Counted from the stretch's first letter, positions 9,764-19,242 are shown. The stretch is DNA of 64,000 nt from Croceibacterium mercuriale (GCF_000802385.1 NZ_JTDN01000001.1:441501-505500), one strand, 5' to 3'. Made by a program: numbers and translations. Notes: generated by a model from the sequence alone, not told the origin.

Positions 9764-10855
9764 ATGATTGTTCGTGGGCGTGTGGAGCGTGGCGGCCTGA
9801 TCCTTGCTGTGGTGCTGGTCACCGTCGCGCTGGCCTTTGTAGTGTCGGGCTTCGTCGGCGCCTTGCTGTGGGCATCGCTGGCGGCGCTGCTGTTCCAGCC
9901 CCTGTTCCAGCGCATGCTGGCCCGGTGGCCGGGGCACCGCAACATCGCCAGCGCGGTGACGTTGCTGGTCATCACGGTGGCGGTCGTCATCCCGGCGCTG
10001 ATCATCTCCAGCCTGGTGGTCGAGCAGGCGGCTGGCGTCTACACCCAGATCCGCAGCGGAGACATCAACTTCGCCACCTATTTCCAGCGGTTCTATGACG
10101 GGCTGCCGTCCCCCGTGCAGGGATTGCTGGACCGGTCCGGCTTCCAGAGCTTCGAACAGACGCAGGCGCGCATCACCCAGGCGGTCAGCAGCAGCGCCAG
10201 CGAGCTGGCCAGCCGGGCGCTGTCGATCGGTGCCAATGCCGCGGCCTTCCTGCTGGCGTTCGGCGTCGGGCTGTACGTCACCTATTTCCTGTTGCGCGAC
10301 GGGGAGCATATCGGCCCCGCCGTGGTGCGTGCGCTGCCGCTGGAGCCGGAAGCGGCCGAGCGTCTGGCCGAGAAGTTCGTCGGCGTCGTGCGTGCGACCA
10401 TCAAGGGTTCGGGCGTGGTCGCGCTGGTGCAGGGCGGGCTGGGTGCGGTGACCTTCTGGGTCGTCGGCCTGCCGGCGGCCCTGCTGTGGGGCGTGCTGAT
10501 GGCGATCGCCGCCCTGTTGCCGGCCATCGGCCCGGCGATCATCTGGGGACCTGTCGCGGTCTACCTGCTGGCGACCGGCGCAGTGTGGCAGGCGATCGTG
10601 GTGGTCGCGTCCGGCGTGTTGCTGATCGGACTGGCGGACAACATCCTGCGCCCGATCCTGGTCGGGCGGGACACCGGCCTGCCGGACTGGCTGGTGCTGG
10701 TCACCACCTTGGGCGGCATCGATGCCTTCGGGCTGAGCGGCATCGTGCTTGGCCCGCTTGCCGCCGCCCTGTTCCTCACCTGCTGGCAAATCCTGTCGGA
10801 ACAGCGCCTGGAGCAGCCCGGCCGCACGCCGGTGGCGCCATCTGTCGAGGAGTGA
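9764..10855 (+). CDS. AI-2E family (TqsA/PerM-like) membrane transporter
   Basis: A 363-residue integral membrane protein. Two N-terminal membrane segments (GLILAVVLVTVALAFVVSGF and GALLWASLAALLF) are followed by a soluble region, then at least four more, including IAALLPAIGPAIIWGPVAVYL and ADNILRPILVGRDTGLPDWLV, the conserved C-terminal signature of the family. Family members export small molecules or ions; the substrate is not predictable. Start chosen at the ATG after AGGCAGG; the ATG at 9698 would add 22 residues. Confidence 0.88.
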   Translation: MIVRGRVERGGLILAVVLVTVALAFVVSGFVGALLWASLAALLFQPLFQRMLARWPGHRNIASAVTLLVITVAVVIPALIISSLVVEQAAGVYTQIRSGDINFATYFQRFYDGLPSPVQGLLDRSGFQSFEQTQARITQAVSSSASELASRALSIGANAAAFLLAFGVGLYVTYFLLRDGEHIGPAVVRALPLEPEAAERLAEKFVGVVRATIKGSGVVALVQGGLGAVTFWVVGLPAALLWGVLMAIAALLPAIGPAIIWGPVAVYLLATGAVWQAIVVVASGVLLIGLADNILRPILVGRDTGLPDWLVLVTTLGGIDAFGLSGIVLGPLAAALFLTCWQILSEQRLEQPGRTPVAPSVEE

Positions 10856-11031
10856 ATGGGCGGGTTTCCGCTACCAGGGCGTGAACTCCGGCGGGCCGAA
10901 CCGGCGATGGTCCGCGCCTTTCTCGAACGCTGCGGCGATCACGCCAGACCTTCATCGGGGAACCTCCTGACCGGGACGGTCGGCACCATCGTGCAACCGT
11001 CAGCCGGCCCGACCCAGCCTGCGCGGATGGG

Positions 11032-13386
11032 TCAGATCCGCGCGTTGAGGTTGATCCAGTAGCTGCGTGCCCGGTCCTTGTTGTTGTAATGATCCTGGAA
11101 ACTGGGCGTCCAGGTGCCATCGCCATTGTCGATGAAGCTGGTGTCGTAGCTGGTGAAATCCCGGTTCAGCAAGTTGTTCACGCGCCCGCCGATCGTGAGA
11201 TTGTCGCTCAGGCGGTATTGCCCGCCCAGGTTCAGCACCGTGTACGGGCGCCAGTACAGGTGGCTGCCATCGACATCGACGCCGCGATACCGTTCGGACC
11301 GGTGCTCCGCCATCAGCTGCGTGGCGAGGCCGGGCAGCAGCTCCCAGTTGATCGTGGCGTTGGCCATGTGCCTGGCCGTCTGGGTCAGTGGCAGGCCGAT
11401 CTCCGGCCCGCTGAGCTGTTCGCTGTCGGTGTAGGTGTAGTTGGCGCGGACCGACAGGCCGGTGAAGACCTCGTACCGGCCGGCGATCTCCGCCCCGCGA
11501 ATGCGCGCCTCATCCACGTTCACCGGAATGCTGATATTGCCGCCCAGCCCCAGCACCTCCCAGTAATCGCCCAGATTGGCGCAGGGTCGCACGAAGTCCG
11601 TCACGGCGCAGGGCCGCACGTTGGTGCTGGCGATCTTGTCGTTGAAGTCGTTCTGGAACAGCGTGACGTTGATGCCGCTGAACGGTGACGGGTTCCAGTA
11701 GACGGCGATCTCGCTGTTGACGCTGGTTTCCGGTTCGAGTTCGGGATTGCCGATGAACGGGCTGGTGCCCTGGCCACCGAAGCCGCGGATGCCGTCATAC
11801 AGGTCGGTGGTGCGCGGTGTCTTGTAGCCGGTGCTGACGCCGCCCTTCACGGTGACGGTCGGGGTCACGGTGTAGACTGCATAAAGCCGCGGGCTGAAGC
11901 GGCCGCCGAACAGGTTGTGATCGTCATAGCGGATGCCGCCGGTGATGGTCAGCCCGTCCAGCGGGGTCCAGTTGTCTTCTGCGAACAGCGACCAGATTCG
12001 ATGGTCCTGCACCGCCTGCACGCCGCCGGTACTGGCCTCCAGCCCGAACACACCATCGTCCAGTTCCCCATCGATATACTGGCCACCGACGATGAAGCGG
12101 TGCTCGCCCAGCCAGCCATCGACCGGGATGTCGACCCGTGCATCCAGCGTGTACTGCCTGCTTTCCAGCGTGCGCAGCGGGCGCGGCAGGAAGGTTTCCT
12201 CGGCAATGCGGCGGCGTTCCGCGGTGGGCAAGCCGGCATAGATGCCCCGGCCGCTCCACATCTGCTGCAATTCCAGCCGCTCCGCGACGGAGAAGGGCAT
12301 GGTGCGCCCCTTGTTGTTCGTCTCGATATAGGCGAGCGACACGAAGCTGCGCACCGCGCCATATTCGCCCTGATGGGTCGCGGCCCAGTTCAGCCGGTCG
12401 AACACCTGGTCAGCGGTGTAGCCCACGCGCGGCTGCACCACGCCGCCGGTCGCGCGCCAGATGCTCTCGATCCCGTCCAGTGTGCCCAGCGGATAGGAAA
12501 TCGCGCCGGTATCCGGATCCACGATCGCGGTGTTGTCGTACTTCTGGCGCGAATAATCGAGGTCGAAGATGAGGCTGTGGCCTTCGACCGGCGTCAGGCT
12601 GAGCGACACGCCGGCATTCTTGTTGGTGTTGTCCACCGTGCGGCCACCACCGCCGAACCCCAGGCTGCGGACGTGGGAGACGCCGGCGGGGTCGATCACG
12701 GGGGTGAAATCCGGACTGGATGCCATCCGGCGGTACAGCGAGCCGCGCAGCGTCAGGCCGGCGAGGCCCGGCAGCAGCGGCCCGCGCGCGGTCGCGTCAT
12801 AGGTCATGTCGTCGCCGAATACGGGATCTTCCTGGATGACCCGGCCGATCGTGGCCGACGCGGTCCAGCGGTCCGCCACCTTCTTCGTGATGATGTTGAT
12901 CACGCCGCCCAGCGCATCGGCGCCATACAGGGTTGAGGCCGGCCCGCGGATCACCTCGATCCGCTCGATCGCGTCCAGTGGCGGGATGTGGTTGAACTGG
13001 TTGCCGCCGAAGCTGTTGGGATAGATGTCGCCATGATTGTTCTGGCGCTTCCCGTCGATCAGGATCAGCGTGTAGTCCGCCCCCATGCCGCGGATGCTGA
13101 TCGTGCGCTGACCGGTCTTGTCCGACGTTTCACCGACATCGACGCCTTCCACGTCGCGCACCGCGTCGATCAGCGTGGTGTAGGGCCGCTCGCGCAGCTC
13201 CTTCTCCGTAATGACCGTGATGCTGGCCGGAGCGTCGGTGATCTTCTGTTCGAAACCGGCCGCCGTCACCACGATCTCGTCCGTGCGCGCGCCCTGATCG
13301 GCGGCATCGTCGGCCAGCGCAGGCAGGGCACTGGCGCACGCCAGGACGGATACGGCGCCGGACAGCGCCGATCGTGAAAACGACAT
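11032..13386 (-). CDS. TonB-dependent receptor, catecholate siderophore (CirA/FepA-like) type
   Basis: A 784-residue outer-membrane receptor. A signal peptide ends near ALPALADDA. A TonB-box-like DEIVVTA leads into the plug, with the FepA/Cir-type segment NNHGDIYPNSFGGNQFNHIPPLDAIERIEVIRGP (split: NNHGDIYPN at the start, EVIRGP at the end) and YGADALGGVINIITKK. The beta-barrel fills the rest, with PETSVNSEIAVYW and NLLNRDFTSYD near the end. It probably imports a ferric catecholate siderophore or a related colicin-type ligand. Palindromic operator candidates lie directly upstream, consistent with iron control. Confidence 0.9.
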   Translation of the reverse strand: MSFSRSALSGAVSVLACASALPALADDAADQGARTDEIVVTAAGFEQKITDAPASITVITEKELRERPYTTLIDAVRDVEGVDVGETSDKTGQRTISIRGMGADYTLILIDGKRQNNHGDIYPNSFGGNQFNHIPPLDAIERIEVIRGPASTLYGADALGGVINIITKKVADRWTASATIGRVIQEDPVFGDDMTYDATARGPLLPGLAGLTLRGSLYRRMASSPDFTPVIDPAGVSHVRSLGFGGGGRTVDNTNKNAGVSLSLTPVEGHSLIFDLDYSRQKYDNTAIVDPDTGAISYPLGTLDGIESIWRATGGVVQPRVGYTADQVFDRLNWAATHQGEYGAVRSFVSLAYIETNNKGRTMPFSVAERLELQQMWSGRGIYAGLPTAERRRIAEETFLPRPLRTLESRQYTLDARVDIPVDGWLGEHRFIVGGQYIDGELDDGVFGLEASTGGVQAVQDHRIWSLFAEDNWTPLDGLTITGGIRYDDHNLFGGRFSPRLYAVYTVTPTVTVKGGVSTGYKTPRTTDLYDGIRGFGGQGTSPFIGNPELEPETSVNSEIAVYWNPSPFSGINVTLFQNDFNDKIASTNVRPCAVTDFVRPCANLGDYWEVLGLGGNISIPVNVDEARIRGAEIAGRYEVFTGLSVRANYTYTDSEQLSGPEIGLPLTQTARHMANATINWELLPGLATQLMAEHRSERYRGVDVDGSHLYWRPYTVLNLGGQYRLSDNLTIGGRVNNLLNRDFTSYDTSFIDNGDGTWTPSFQDHYNNKDRARSYWINLNARI

Positions 13387-13406
13387 CGGTAATTCCCCCG
13401 TTAGCG

Positions 13407-13422
13407 GACCGGATATCCGGTC
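13407..13422. promoter_or_regulatory. Perfect 16-base palindrome before the siderophore receptor gene
   Basis: GACCGGATATCCGGTC is a perfect palindrome starting 21 bases before the receptor start codon. Its position between promoter and gene makes it an operator candidate. The binding protein is unknown. Confidence 0.45.
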
Positions 13423-13431
13423 AGACCCCGG

Positions 13432-13458
13432 TGATAATGCGATTAGGTCGCATGATCA
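13432..13458. promoter_or_regulatory. Fur-box-like inverted repeat upstream of the siderophore receptor
   Basis: TGATAATGCGA and TCGCATGATCA form an 11-base inverted repeat with one mismatch around a 5-base spacer. The inner part TGCGATTAGGTCGCA has the TGC...GCA layout seen in alphaproteobacterial Fur/Mur-type sites. Its place before a siderophore receptor supports iron regulation (inference). Confidence 0.45.
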
Positions 13459-13608
13459 CTTCGCCGCCTTTGAGAGACGTGTCCGGACGCGTCAACCGCC
13501 GAGCGGAGCGCCCGGCCATGAGCAACAGTTTGTAACCAGCGGGTGGACATGGCGGCGCTTTGGCGACACGGCATCCGGGACTTTCCCTTCCGGACTGCAG
13601 GTCGATCC

Positions 13609-14505
13609 ATGACGCATATGCCTGAAAGCCGCCGCGGGCTGATCCATGGCGCCGCTGCCTACGGCCTGTGGGGCCTGTTGCCGCTGTACTTCCATCTGGT
13701 CGACCAGGTGGATGCGGGAGAGATCGTGGCACAGCGGGTGCTGTGGTCGGTGGTGCTGCTGGTGCCGCTGGTCCTGCTGCTACGCCGCGGCGGGTCGCTG
13801 TGGACGGCACTGCGGTCGCCCCGCGTCATGCTGATGCTGGCGACGAGTGCGGCGATGATCGCGGCGAACTGGCTGATCTATGTCTGGGCGGTGCTGCACC
13901 ATCAGGTGCTGGCCGCCAGCATGGCGTACTTCCTCAACCCTCTGCTCAACATCGCCATCGGCGTGGCGCTGCTGGGGGAGCGGCTGACCCGGCCGCAGGC
14001 CGGTGCGGTGGTGCTGGCGGGGACCGGCGTGGCGGTGCTGGCGCTGGGTGCCGGGGGCGGCGGGCTGTGGCTCAGCCTGGCGATCGCGCTGAGTTTCGCC
14101 TTCTACGGCCTGATCCGCAAGCTGGCGCCGGTCGAGGCGTTCGAGGGGCTGACGGTGGAGACCCTGCTGCTGGCGCCGGTCGCGCTCGGCTATCTGTACT
14201 GGCTCTCCTCTCATGGGGGTCTCAGCTTCGGGCAGGAGCGGGGGCTGACCACGCTGCTGGTGCTGGCGGGCGCGGTGACGACCGTGCCGTTGCTGCTGTT
14301 CGCGGCGGCCGCGCGGGAACTGAAGATGGCGACCCTGGGGCTGCTCCAGTTCATGGCACCATCCATCCAGTTCGTGCTGGCGATCACCCTGTTCGGCGAG
14401 CACCTGGATGCGACGAAGCTGCTGAGCTTCGGGCTGATCTGGGCCGGGCTGGCGGTATATGTCGCCGGCGGCGTGCTTGGCCGTACCCGGCGCGTGGCGG
14501 CCTGA
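13609..14505 (+). CDS. rarD: RarD-type EamA-family permease
   Basis: A 298-residue membrane protein with about ten predicted segments. The start region AAYGLWGLLPLYFHLVDQV and MIAANWLIYVWAV, together with MAYFLNPLLNIAIGV, are the hallmarks of the RarD (chloramphenicol-sensitive protein) branch of the drug/metabolite transporter superfamily. Substrate unknown; family members are thought to export metabolites. Start chosen at the ATG at 13609; an ATG three codons later is equally possible, and the 22-residue upstream extension is not hydrophobic. Confidence 0.88.
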   Translation: MTHMPESRRGLIHGAAAYGLWGLLPLYFHLVDQVDAGEIVAQRVLWSVVLLVPLVLLLRRGGSLWTALRSPRVMLMLATSAAMIAANWLIYVWAVLHHQVLAASMAYFLNPLLNIAIGVALLGERLTRPQAGAVVLAGTGVAVLALGAGGGGLWLSLAIALSFAFYGLIRKLAPVEAFEGLTVETLLLAPVALGYLYWLSSHGGLSFGQERGLTTLLVLAGAVTTVPLLLFAAAARELKMATLGLLQFMAPSIQFVLAITLFGEHLDATKLLSFGLIWAGLAVYVAGGVLGRTRRVAA

Positions 14506-14578
14506 TCACGGGCTTGTCGGAAGGGGGGTGCGGCACGTAGGCGGCATTCATGACCCGCTACTGCCCGGCCGCCGCCCG

Positions 14579-15886
14579 ATGAACACATCCGCCACCGCCC
14601 GCTATGCCGGCCTGGATTTCGGCACCACCAACAGCGTCGCGGCGCTGGCCGGCGGGGCCGGCACGGGACCGCAGCTGGTTGCGCTGGACGGGCAGGGTGG
14701 TCCGGTCGACGTGTTCCGCTCCGCCTTGTGCTTCTGGCGCGAGGAGGGTGTGCGCGGCGGACTGGACGTGGAAGCGGGCGCCGCCGCGATTCACGAATAT
14801 CTGGAGTTTCCGGGCGACAGCCGTTTTCTGCAATCCTTCAAGTCGGTCGCCGCCAGCCGCTCCTTCGAACGGGCGTCGATCTTCACCCGGCCTTACCGGT
14901 TCGAGGAACTGGGCCGGCTGTTCCTGGAAAAGCTGGCATCCCACGCCGGTGGCAAGCTGGACCGGCTGGATCGGCTGGTGGTGGGACGGCCCGTTCATTA
15001 CGCCGGCTCGCGCCCCGACCCGGCTCTCGCGCGGCAACGCTATGATGCGATGTTCGACGGCTTCGCGCGCGAGATCCACTACGTGTACGAGCCGCTGGCC
15101 GCCGCCTTCAGCTACGCCGCCCGCCTGACCGCCCCGGCGACGCTGCTGGTGGCGGATTTCGGTGGCGGCACCAGCGACTTCTCGGTGGTGCAGGTGCGCG
15201 AGCCTGGCGCGGCGCAGCGTTGCGTTCCGCTGGGCCATGCCGGCGTGGGCCTGGCCGGCGACCGGTTCGACCAGCGCATCGTCGATCACCTGGTCCTGCC
15301 GATGCTGGGAAAGGGCGGGATGTACCGGTCCTTCGACAAGGTGCTGGAGATCCCGGCCACCTACTTCAACGATTTCTCCGACTGGTCGAAGCTGGCGCTG
15401 ATGCGCAACCGGCGCACGCTGGACGAGCTGGTCCGGCTGCAGCGCAGCGCCGTCGATCCGGCGGCGATCGGCCGCATGATCGCGCTGATCGAGGATGAGC
15501 TGGGCTTCCCGCTCTACGACGCGGTGACCGGACTGAAGCGGGCGCTGACGGAGGCCGACCACGCCACCTTCCGCTTCGCCGGCGGGCAGGTGGAGATCGA
15601 GGCGCAGGTGACGCGGGCGGAGTTCGAGGACTGGATCGCCGCCGACATCGCCCGCATGGCGCAGGCAGTGGACGATGCGCTGGCCGATGCCGGCGTGACG
15701 GAGAGCGGCATCGATCGCGTGTTCCTGACCGGCGGCACATCGCTGGTGCCGGCGGTGCGCCGCATCTTCACCGACCGCTTCGGCAGCGGCCGGATCATGT
15801 CGGGCGGGGAGCTGACCTCCATCGCCCACGGGCTGGCGCTGGTGGCGCAGGAGGATGATCCCTCCGCCTGGCATGCCCCTGCCTGA
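14579..15886 (+). CDS. Hsp70-family protein (YegD-like)
   Basis: A 435-residue protein with the actin/Hsp70 ATPase fold. Phosphate loop 1 is GLDFGTTNSVAAL (near residue 10), phosphate loop 2 is VADFGGGTSDFSVV (near 190), and the adenosine motif is FLTGGTSLVPAVRRIF (near 380). It ends there, so the substrate-binding and lid domains of DnaK are absent, as in E. coli YegD. A specialised chaperone-like ATPase is likely; its partner is unknown. The start is the ATG directly before the first motif. It converges on the ABC transporter gene. Confidence 0.88.
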   Translation: MNTSATARYAGLDFGTTNSVAALAGGAGTGPQLVALDGQGGPVDVFRSALCFWREEGVRGGLDVEAGAAAIHEYLEFPGDSRFLQSFKSVAASRSFERASIFTRPYRFEELGRLFLEKLASHAGGKLDRLDRLVVGRPVHYAGSRPDPALARQRYDAMFDGFAREIHYVYEPLAAAFSYAARLTAPATLLVADFGGGTSDFSVVQVREPGAAQRCVPLGHAGVGLAGDRFDQRIVDHLVLPMLGKGGMYRSFDKVLEIPATYFNDFSDWSKLALMRNRRTLDELVRLQRSAVDPAAIGRMIALIEDELGFPLYDAVTGLKRALTEADHATFRFAGGQVEIEAQVTRAEFEDWIAADIARMAQAVDDALADAGVTESGIDRVFLTGGTSLVPAVRRIFTDRFGSGRIMSGGELTSIAHGLALVAQEDDPSAWHAPA

Positions 15887-15895
15887 CCGGTGCGA

Positions 15896-17695
15896 TCAGG
15901 CCACGATCTCCGGCGTGGCGGTTCCGGTCTGCCGCTCGAACAGGCGGCGATAATGCCCGGTGGCGGAGCGGAGCAGGGCATCGTGCGTGCCGTCCTCCAC
16001 GATGCGGCCGCCCGCGAAGACCAGGATGCGGTCCAGCGCGCGCACGGTGGACAGCCGGTGCGCGATGACGATGGCGGTGCGGCCGACCATCAGCCGCTCC
16101 ATCGCCTGCTGGATCGCCGCCTCGGACTCGGAATCGAGGCTGGAGGTCGCCTCGTCCAGGATCAGGATCGGCGCATCCACCAGGAACGCGCGCGCGATCG
16201 CCACTCGCTGCCGCTCCCCGCCGGACAGTTTCACGCCGCGCTCCCCCACCAGCGTGCGGTAGCCGCGAGGCAGGGCGGTGATGAAATCATGCGCATTGGC
16301 CAGCCGCGCGGCCCGCTCGATGTCCGCTCTTGTGGCGTCGGGCCGGCCGTAGCCGATATTGTCCGCCAAGGTGCGGTGGAACAGCACCGGCTCCTGCGGC
16401 ACGATCGCCACCTGCCGGCGGAGCGAGGCCTGCGTCACCTGCGCCAGATCCTGCCCGTCGATCGTCACCCGGCCGCCCTCCACATCGTACAGCCGCTGGA
16501 TCAGCTTGACGAAGCTGGTCTTGCCGGAGCCTGACGGCCCCACCAGACCCACGCGCTGACCGGCGGGGATGGTCACCGAAAGGCGATCGTACAGTGGCCG
16601 GTCCTGCCCGGCATAATGGAACGTCACATCTTCGAACCGGATCGCGCCCGCCGTCACCCGGATCGCCCGGGCACCGGCACGATCGGCCACGCCCAGCGGC
16701 TCGTCATGCAGCTGCACCAGTTCCTCCATCTCGTTCACCGACCGCTGGAGCTGGTGGATGTGCTGGCCGATGTCCCGCAGGTAGCCGTTCAGCACCAGCG
16801 TGGTGGTGATGACATAAGCCATGTCGCCGGCGCTGGCGCTTCCATCCGCCCACAACCACAGCGCCGCGCCGGTCACGACGATGCGGATCAGCCACAGCAG
16901 GGTGGACTGGCCGGACCCGGCCCAGGTGAACGCCATCCATGTGCGGTGCGTGCGCCGGCGCCACTTGGCGACCGTGCGCGCCAGCAGCACGTCCTCGCCT
17001 GCCTCGCCGCCGAAGGCCTTGACCACGGCGTTGGTGCCGATGGCATCGGCCAGCACGCCGCCGATCCTGGTGTCCCACTGATTGGACAGGCGCGCGATCG
17101 GCGCCAGCACCCGCGTCGCCAGGCCGACCGTCAGCGCGATATAGGCCAGCGCCCCGACACCCGTCACCAGCCCGAGCAGCGGCCAGTGCGCCGCCAGCAG
17201 GATCACCGTGCCCACCAGCACGGTCAGCGATGGCAGCAGCGACAGCAGCATGACGTCGTTCAGGGTGTCGAGCGCCCACATCCCCCGCGTGATCCGCCGC
17301 ACGGTGGAACCGGAAAACGCGTTGGCATGCCAGTCGGTCGACAGGCGCTGTACCCGGGCGAAAGCCTCCTGCGTCACGTCGCGCATCATGTTCAGCGTCA
17401 GCGGCGTGATGGCCCACCAGCCAAGGTGGCGCAGCACGACCATGCCGGCGCCCAGGCCCGCAATGGCGGCGAAGGCACGCCATGCCGCAGCGCCGTCCCC
17501 GCTGCCGACCGCGTCGATCATGCGGCCGGCGAACAGCGGCACGAACACTTCCGTCAGCGTCGCCAGCAGCATCGCCATGGCGCAGGCGCCGGCAAGCAGC
17601 GGCGCGCGTGCCCACAGCCGGAAGGTGAAGGCGAGCACCTTGCGCAGCACGGATGCGCGCGGGAACAGGTCTTCGTCGTCTTCGGTCATGGTCAA
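15896..17695 (-). CDS. ABC transporter, fused permease and ATPase
   Basis: A 599-residue half-transporter of the exporter (MsbA/lipid/multidrug) type. About six membrane segments (for example LAGACAMAMLLATLTEVFVPL and LTVLVGTVILLAAHWPLLG) precede an ATPase domain. This has Walker A GPSGSGKTS near residue 390, signature LSGGERQRVAIARA near 495, Walker B ILILDEATSSLD and the switch His in VIAHRLS. It acts as a dimer. The TetR-family regulator gene lies 78 bases upstream on the same strand and may control it. The substrate is not predictable. Confidence 0.92.
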   Translation of the reverse strand: MTMTEDDEDLFPRASVLRKVLAFTFRLWARAPLLAGACAMAMLLATLTEVFVPLFAGRMIDAVGSGDGAAAWRAFAAIAGLGAGMVVLRHLGWWAITPLTLNMMRDVTQEAFARVQRLSTDWHANAFSGSTVRRITRGMWALDTLNDVMLLSLLPSLTVLVGTVILLAAHWPLLGLVTGVGALAYIALTVGLATRVLAPIARLSNQWDTRIGGVLADAIGTNAVVKAFGGEAGEDVLLARTVAKWRRRTHRTWMAFTWAGSGQSTLLWLIRIVVTGAALWLWADGSASAGDMAYVITTTLVLNGYLRDIGQHIHQLQRSVNEMEELVQLHDEPLGVADRAGARAIRVTAGAIRFEDVTFHYAGQDRPLYDRLSVTIPAGQRVGLVGPSGSGKTSFVKLIQRLYDVEGGRVTIDGQDLAQVTQASLRRQVAIVPQEPVLFHRTLADNIGYGRPDATRADIERAARLANAHDFITALPRGYRTLVGERGVKLSGGERQRVAIARAFLVDAPILILDEATSSLDSESEAAIQQAMERLMVGRTAIVIAHRLSTVRALDRILVFAGGRIVEDGTHDALLRSATGHYRRLFERQTGTATPEIVA

Positions 17696-17773
17696 TGCGC
17701 CGCGCAGACATGCGCGATCCTCGTCAGCGATGGGGCAGGCATGTCCCCGCGGGCCCGGCAGCCCGCGTGTCGA

Positions 17774-18400
17774 TCATGCGTTCACGCGGGCATCCCAGCC
17801 CAGCAGCGCCGTCTCTGCCACGCCGGTCAGCTCCTCGCAACTGGCGCCGTCGCGGGCCAGGATCGACATGCCGTTCTGCACCGCCAGCACGAAGCGGGCG
17901 AGACTGTTCGCGTCCACCGCCCGCCCGATCTCTCCGGCGGCCTGCCCCGCCTCGATCCGTTCCACGATCCGCGTCAGCCGGGCGTCGCGCGTTGCGGCGA
18001 CCAGCGCGCCGAGCCCGGCATGGCCTTCCCGGCCGACCGACGACAGGGTCACCATGCACCCGTTGGCGACATGGCTGAGCCCGACGGCCGAGTCATGAAG
18101 CAGCGCGCTTACCGCATCGCGCGCCGTCGTCGCCGCGAAGAAGCCGCCCCATGCGGCCGCCTCGTTCAGCCGGGCATAATGCTCCAGCGCCTCGGCATAG
18201 AGCGCCTCCTTCGATCCGAACGCCGCATACAGGCTGGGCGAGCCGATCCCCATGGCGGCCGTCAGTTCGCTCATCGAGGTGGCCGAGAAACCTTTCTGCC
18301 AGAACAGGCGCATCGCCGCGGTCAGCGCCGCGTCCCGATCGAACGCCCTTGGTCGGCCGCGGCCGCGACGCTCCTTCACACAGGCATCATCTTTCTGCAT
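17774..18400 (-). CDS. TetR/AcrR-family transcriptional regulator
   Basis: A 208-residue regulator. The N-terminal helix-turn-helix (AALTAAMRLFWQKGFSATSM then MGIGSPSLYAAFGSKEAL) is of the type that often controls a divergent SDR or efflux gene. The start is the ATG at 18398-18400; a TTG one codon upstream is also open. A repeated motif overlaps its own start codon, and a second copy lies before the divergent SDR gene, suggesting it represses both (inference). The ABC exporter follows in the same direction. Confidence 0.9.
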   Translation of the reverse strand: MQKDDACVKERRGRGRPRAFDRDAALTAAMRLFWQKGFSATSMSELTAAMGIGSPSLYAAFGSKEALYAEALEHYARLNEAAAWGGFFAATTARDAVSALLHDSAVGLSHVANGCMVTLSSVGREGHAGLGALVAATRDARLTRIVERIEAGQAAGEIGRAVDANSLARFVLAVQNGMSILARDGASCEELTGVAETALLGWDARVNA

Positions 18401-18409
18401 CAATCGACA
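18394..18409 (-). promoter_or_regulatory. Operator candidate at the TetR gene start
   Basis: On the minus strand this reads TGTCGATTGATGCAGA. It matches 12 of 16 bases of a second copy (TGTCGATCAACACAGA) before the divergent SDR gene, and it overlaps the TetR start codon. Confidence 0.4.
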
Positions 18410-18448
18410 TATAAATCAGTTGACGCCTGCCGGCAACGCCCGCATCTA

Positions 18449-18470
18449 TTCTGTGTCGATCAACACAGAA
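18449..18470 (+). promoter_or_regulatory. Operator candidate before the SDR gene
   Basis: TTCTGTGT and ACACAGAA form a perfect 8-base inverted repeat around CGATCA, 15 bases before the SDR start codon. It contains the TGTCGAT...CAGA element shared with the copy at the TetR start, so it is the likely binding site of the divergent TetR protein. Confidence 0.55.
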
Positions 18471-18485
18471 TCAAGGATTGCAGAA

Positions 18486-19226
18486 ATGAACGAACTTGTT
18501 GGCAAACGCGCGCTCGTGACCGGTGGTTCGCGTGGCATCGGTGCGGCGATCGCGGTTGCGCTGGCGGAAAAGGGCGCGGCCGTCGCCATCACCTATGCGC
18601 AATCCGGCGAACGCGCGGCCGGGGTCATCGCGGAGATCGAGGCAAGGGGCGGCACGGCCGTGGCGATCCGGGCCGACAGCGCCGATCCTGCGGCGATCGA
18701 ACGCTCCGTGAAGGAAGCGGCCGCCGCCCTCGGCGGGCTCGACATCCTGGTGAACAATGCCGGCATCGCCCGCTACAGCAACATCGCCGACTTCACCGTG
18801 GAGGATATCGACGCGTTGCTGGCGGTCAACGTGCGCGGGCCGGTGCTCACGGCCAAGGCGGCCATCCCCCATCTCGGGGAAGGGGGGCGTATCGTCACCA
18901 TCGGCTCCGCAGGGGCGGACCGGATTGTCGGCACGCCGGGCACGGTCTACTTCATGACGAAGTCCGCGCTCCAGTCCTTCACGCGGGGACTGGCGCAGGA
19001 GCTGGGGCCGAAGGACATCACGGTGAACCTGGTCCAGCCGGGCTCGACCAACACCGACATGAACCCCGATGCGGGCGAGTTCGCGGAGTTCCAGCGCGGC
19101 CTGTCCCCGCTCGGCCGGTTCGGCCAGCCGGAGGATGTCGCGGCCGCGGTGGCCTTCCTGGCCAGCCCGGCCGCCCGGCAGATCACCGGCACCATCCTCA
19201 ACGTGGATGGCGGCGCGCTGGCCTGA
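18486..19226 (+). CDS. SDR-family oxidoreductase (3-oxoacyl-reductase-like)
   Basis: A 246-residue classical short-chain dehydrogenase. The cofactor motif GGSRGIGAA is at about residue 14, NNAGIA in the middle, and the catalytic Ser-Tyr-Lys set appears as TIGSAGA and VYFMTKSAL. The ending ITGTILNVDGGALA is typical. Substrate unknown; such proteins under TetR control commonly reduce aldehydes, ketones or quinones. The start is the ATG at 18486, immediately downstream of the inverted-repeat operator. Transcription ends at a strong hairpin. Confidence 0.88.
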   Translation: MNELVGKRALVTGGSRGIGAAIAVALAEKGAAVAITYAQSGERAAGVIAEIEARGGTAVAIRADSADPAAIERSVKEAAAALGGLDILVNNAGIARYSNIADFTVEDIDALLAVNVRGPVLTAKAAIPHLGEGGRIVTIGSAGADRIVGTPGTVYFMTKSALQSFTRGLAQELGPKDITVNLVQPGSTNTDMNPDAGEFAEFQRGLSPLGRFGQPEDVAAAVAFLASPAARQITGTILNVDGGALA

Positions 19227-19242
19227 CATCTGCTCAGGTCAT

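Noticed and set aside
15881-15901. GCCTGA/TCAGGC hairpin between the Hsp70-like and ABC genes
   Set aside because: Only six base pairs with a 9-base loop and no T-run; too weak to call as a terminator.
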